Shown here one piece after another: positions 5,607 through 5,649 of a stretch of 5,649 bases of DNA (position 1 is the first letter of the stretch; the number at the start of each line of letters is the position of its first letter). The translations under genes were made by a program, and so were the position numbers. The notes below the pieces were generated by a model. It made no database searches, was not told the DNA's origin, and saw only the letters and a program-made list of their open reading frames with translations. The stretch comes from Desulfobacterales bacterium (GTDB taxonomy: Bacteria; Desulfobacterota; Desulfobacteria; Desulfobacterales; JAUCGF01), in assembly GCA_029940345.1 (NCBI GenBank), contig JAOZRC010000392.1, positions 1 through 5,649 on the forward strand, given 5' to 3'.

Positions 5607-5649
5607 ATGAAAACCGAATTTTTAACCAAAGCAAAAGAAAATCTTACTG
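5607..5649 (+). CDS. Possible start of a gene running off the window
   Basis: From ATG 5607 the frame reads MKTEFLTKAKENLT and stays open to the window end, 14 codons. The lysine/glutamate-rich start looks like an ordinary cytoplasmic protein N-terminus, and the gene-free region before it could hold its promoter. There is no clear Shine-Dalgarno sequence, and a second ATG at 5591 opens another frame that also stays open. Too short to name a family. Confidence 0.25.
   Translation, partial: MKTEFLTKAKENLT

Overview
The window carries a cluster of genes for corrinoid (B12)-dependent methyl transfer, all on the + strand. It looks like it comes from an anaerobic bacterium. A Desulfobacterota-like sulfate reducer or a related syntroph would fit the gene content and the apparent use of selenocysteine, but no rRNA or marker gene here fixes the taxonomy, so this is inference.

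Layout. Positions 1-153 are a leader region with a short terminator-like hairpin and a striking inverted repeat (GAAACGTGAA / TTCACGTTTC). A long gene follows (154-2214) for a RACo-type reductive activator of corrinoid proteins: an N-terminal 2Fe-2S ferredoxin domain joined to an ASKHA ATPase, with an unusual eight-lysine insertion. A palindromic interspersed repeat (2240-2322) separates it from two small cysteine-rich genes that overlap by ATGA: a DUF6951-like protein (2342-2707) and a DUF2284 putative metal-binding protein (2704-3312). After a 265-bp gap with an orphan Shine-Dalgarno sequence come a UroD/MtaA-family cobalamin methyltransferase (3578-4612) and a small thioredoxin-fold protein with a CAAC motif (4637-5038). 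A strong intrinsic terminator closes the cluster (5070-5098). Beyond it, on the - strand, is a 47-codon lipoprotein gene with a good promoter, then an AT-rich region with a perfect 16-bp palindrome and possibly the first codons of a + strand gene running off the window.

Main observation. The methyltransferase reading frame is interrupted by a TGA at 4511-4513, exactly where the family has its C-terminal zinc-ligand cysteine (family pattern SPGC-x-I-P; here APG-TGA-DMP). The frame continues for 32 family-like codons to a TAA just before the next gene's ribosome binding site. Downstream of the TGA is a perfect 7-bp hairpin with a GGT loop, its first loop G 21 nt after the TGA, as expected for a bacterial SECIS element. 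The gene is therefore best read as a 344-residue selenoprotein with Sec312 at the metal/thiol site, not as a 311-residue protein or a pseudogene. The histidine of the usual HxC zinc motif is Phe (F231-I-C233) and an extra Cys236 is present, so the metal site appears rebuilt around Cys and Sec.

How the parts may work together. RACo-type activators reduce inactive Co(II) corrinoid to Co(I) using ATP. MtaA/MtbA-type proteins move the methyl group from the corrinoid protein to a thiol or other acceptor. The thioredoxin-like protein directly downstream could keep the Cys/Sec site reduced or supply a thiol; this is inference. The corrinoid protein and substrate-specific methyltransferase are not in the window.
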